Positions 62,701 to 64,000 of a stretch of 64,000 nucleotides of DNA are shown here, in pieces. Source of the DNA: Pelobates cultripes (taxonomy: Eukaryota; Chordata; Amphibia; Anura; Pelobatidae); NCBI GenBank assembly GCA_933207985.1, contig OW240920.1:135390391-135454390 (forward strand), in the 5' to 3' direction. How positions within the stretch are numbered: the first letter of the stretch is position 1; the number at the start of each line of letters is the position of its first letter. The position numbers were made by a program, and so were the translations under genes. The notes under the pieces were generated by a model, which was given only the letters and a program-made list of their open reading frames with translations, did not search any database and was not told where the DNA came from.

Positions 62701-63890
62701 CTTCCTGTTACATGATCACGCATGCGGTTTGCTCAAGATCATAATGTATTATCACTAGGCATTGCGTAATATGCACCAAATAAATGGTGATCTCGATAAG
62801 GGATAAAGCAGACAGAAGCTTGCTCCCGGTATGCAGCCTGGGACCTAAAGAGGTGGATGTAGTTAGTGTAGCAGAAAAGGAGGCCTAGCACACTGTCAAA
62901 TGATAACAAGAGGATGAGGGGCTGTTGGAGAGATACAAGAAACAAGAGTATTTGCAAAGCACACAAATCATGTTAATTTTTTATACTATACAATTTTTGT
63001 TTCCGTGCTTCCCTCCTAAATTCCCAATGTACAACATCATAAAGCAAAAGTTTACGAGGCGTGAAATAAAAATTATATATATATATTTTTAAAGGTTCAG
63101 CCGGCCTCTACCACTGACATGGGACGGGAGCTGCAGCTCCATGAGCCCCTATGTTACTCGGGCCCTACTACACTGAGAACTCTGAAAAAATCCAAGTTAG
63201 TAAAATTCTCCTTTTCAGTTCTGACTCCACTTTGACTATTTTGTTGTTTCTTTTTTTTTTTTGCTATCCCCTTGTCAATTCTCCATAATTTCAGATTTAG
63301 TAGATAATACCCTATAGTAATCACAAGTAGGATGCTTTTTCCCCCAGTTTTTAATTATCAATATACTTAACTGAACAAGTTATTGTCGTCTTATTTTTTT
63401 TACATCATAGATATATGTGCTGGCTCCTTTCAAAGTATTCATAAATTTGCCGTTAGCACCGTGCCCACCTTAAAATTGAATTATTAGCCAGCATTTTCAT
63501 CTCGGGCTGCAGTGACTAAGGAACAAACTGATCTTTTATGCAGAGGCGTGGAGATGTTGCTATATGGCGATATATTTCAACGGGGAGCAAAAAGTGCAGA
63601 TTCAGCATGATCTACAGTGCTGTGTTCGGTAAATGTCAGGCAGAACTCCTAATCTTCTGCAGCCTGCAAATAATTCAATTCAGAGAAAACATTGACAAAT
63701 TATGTGCAGTGTTATTTAAAAGGTTGGAACTCCCCATAGAGGCTGGCATAGTTAATAATTAGAACGTCCCAGAACTAGGCCACTATTAAATCTTATTCAT
63801 TAACACTGTTCCACTTTGTTGAGGAGACAAGGAAATTAAAGACGTACTTTGTCCAAACTTGAGCAAAGCCATCTTAAATAATCCACATTC
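59708..63890. other. Intronic sequence, no gene seen
   Basis: Contains a two-copy 43-base direct repeat (AAATGGGGCATGTATTAATC at about 60974 and 61017), short TA runs (61660, 62230, 63077) and a TG/GGGGTG stretch (62358-62405). No gene recognised. Confidence 0.45.
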
Positions 63891-63892
63891 AC

Positions 63893-64000
63893 ATCTCCCA
63901 ACAGTCTCGAATCTGGTAGGACAGTCCCTGTTTTGTTTATTCCCCCCACTCCCCTGGAGTCCATCTTCCAGAGCACCACAGAAAATTCTGTACAAATTGC
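63893..64000. repeat. CCTCC-element copy cut by the window edge
   Basis: ATCTCCCAACAGTCTCGAAT then GGTAGGACAGTCCCTGTTTT matches the left end of the element family at 49605 and 53275. Confidence 0.5.

Larger units (their letters stand above)
34915..64000 (-). other. Probable large 5'-side dab2ip intron
   Basis: The exon at 34914 has an acceptor and a split codon, so more coding exons lie at higher coordinates. I looked for the short basic exon that precedes the PH region in DAB2IP and did not recognise it up to 64000. The whole interval is therefore probably one intron, or several with unrecognised alternative first exons. This is inferred from absence. Confidence 0.55.

Overview
The window looks like an anuran (frog) nuclear genome: long introns, AT-rich non-coding DNA, and a very high density of short inverted-repeat elements with TTAA target sites (T2/Kolobok-type MITEs, abundant in frogs). 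It also carries a Penelope-like element, a Tc1 transposon relic, a hAT-type element, L1-like and other LINE pieces, tRNA-like SINEs and several minisatellites. The species cannot be named from the sequence.

Only one host gene is recognised: dab2ip, a Ras GTPase-activating protein of the SynGAP family, on the minus strand. Three consecutive internal coding exons are present with canonical splice sites: 34914-34761 (51 codons plus one base; lead-in and first part of the PH domain), 26112-26014 (33 codons; end of the PH domain) and 22877-22323 (185 codons; C2 domain and start of the GAP region). The last two begin and end in phase 0. No exon upstream (above 34914) or downstream (below 22323) was recognised, so most of the window is probably intron: at least 29 kb on the 5' side and at least 22 kb on the 3' side.

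Layout by increasing coordinate. 1-7 kb: three TTAA MITEs, a broken Penelope-like retroelement (about 4650-5900) and a TG/TA microsatellite. 6.7-7.9 kb: an LTR-like block rich in GTTCG/CGAAC. 9-10.7 kb: a SINE, a 32-bp minisatellite and an L1-type ORF1 piece. 12-19.5 kb: MITEs, a 327-bp-spaced direct repeat and the first 48-bp minisatellite (17117-17611). 22.3-34.9 kb: the dab2ip exons, with LINE pieces, a Tc1 relic, a MITE hairpin and a hAT element with perfect 8-bp target duplications in the introns. 35-50 kb: MITEs, a SINE, a CA-rich repeat and a 29-bp minisatellite. 50-64 kb: a composite element, a hairpin MITE, the second 48-bp minisatellite in opposite orientation (55321-55979), an 18-bp minisatellite and a MITE that carries an inverted 106-bp copy of sequence found 0.9 kb away.

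No new multi-gene system was found. The most notable observations are the captured 106-bp inverted duplication inside a MITE, the pair of oppositely oriented 48-bp arrays flanking all three dab2ip exons (one homogeneous, one with a 276-bp higher-order repeat), and the precisely readable decay of the Penelope-like and Tc1 elements. Most open reading frames over 60 codons here are chance or tandem-repeat artefacts.
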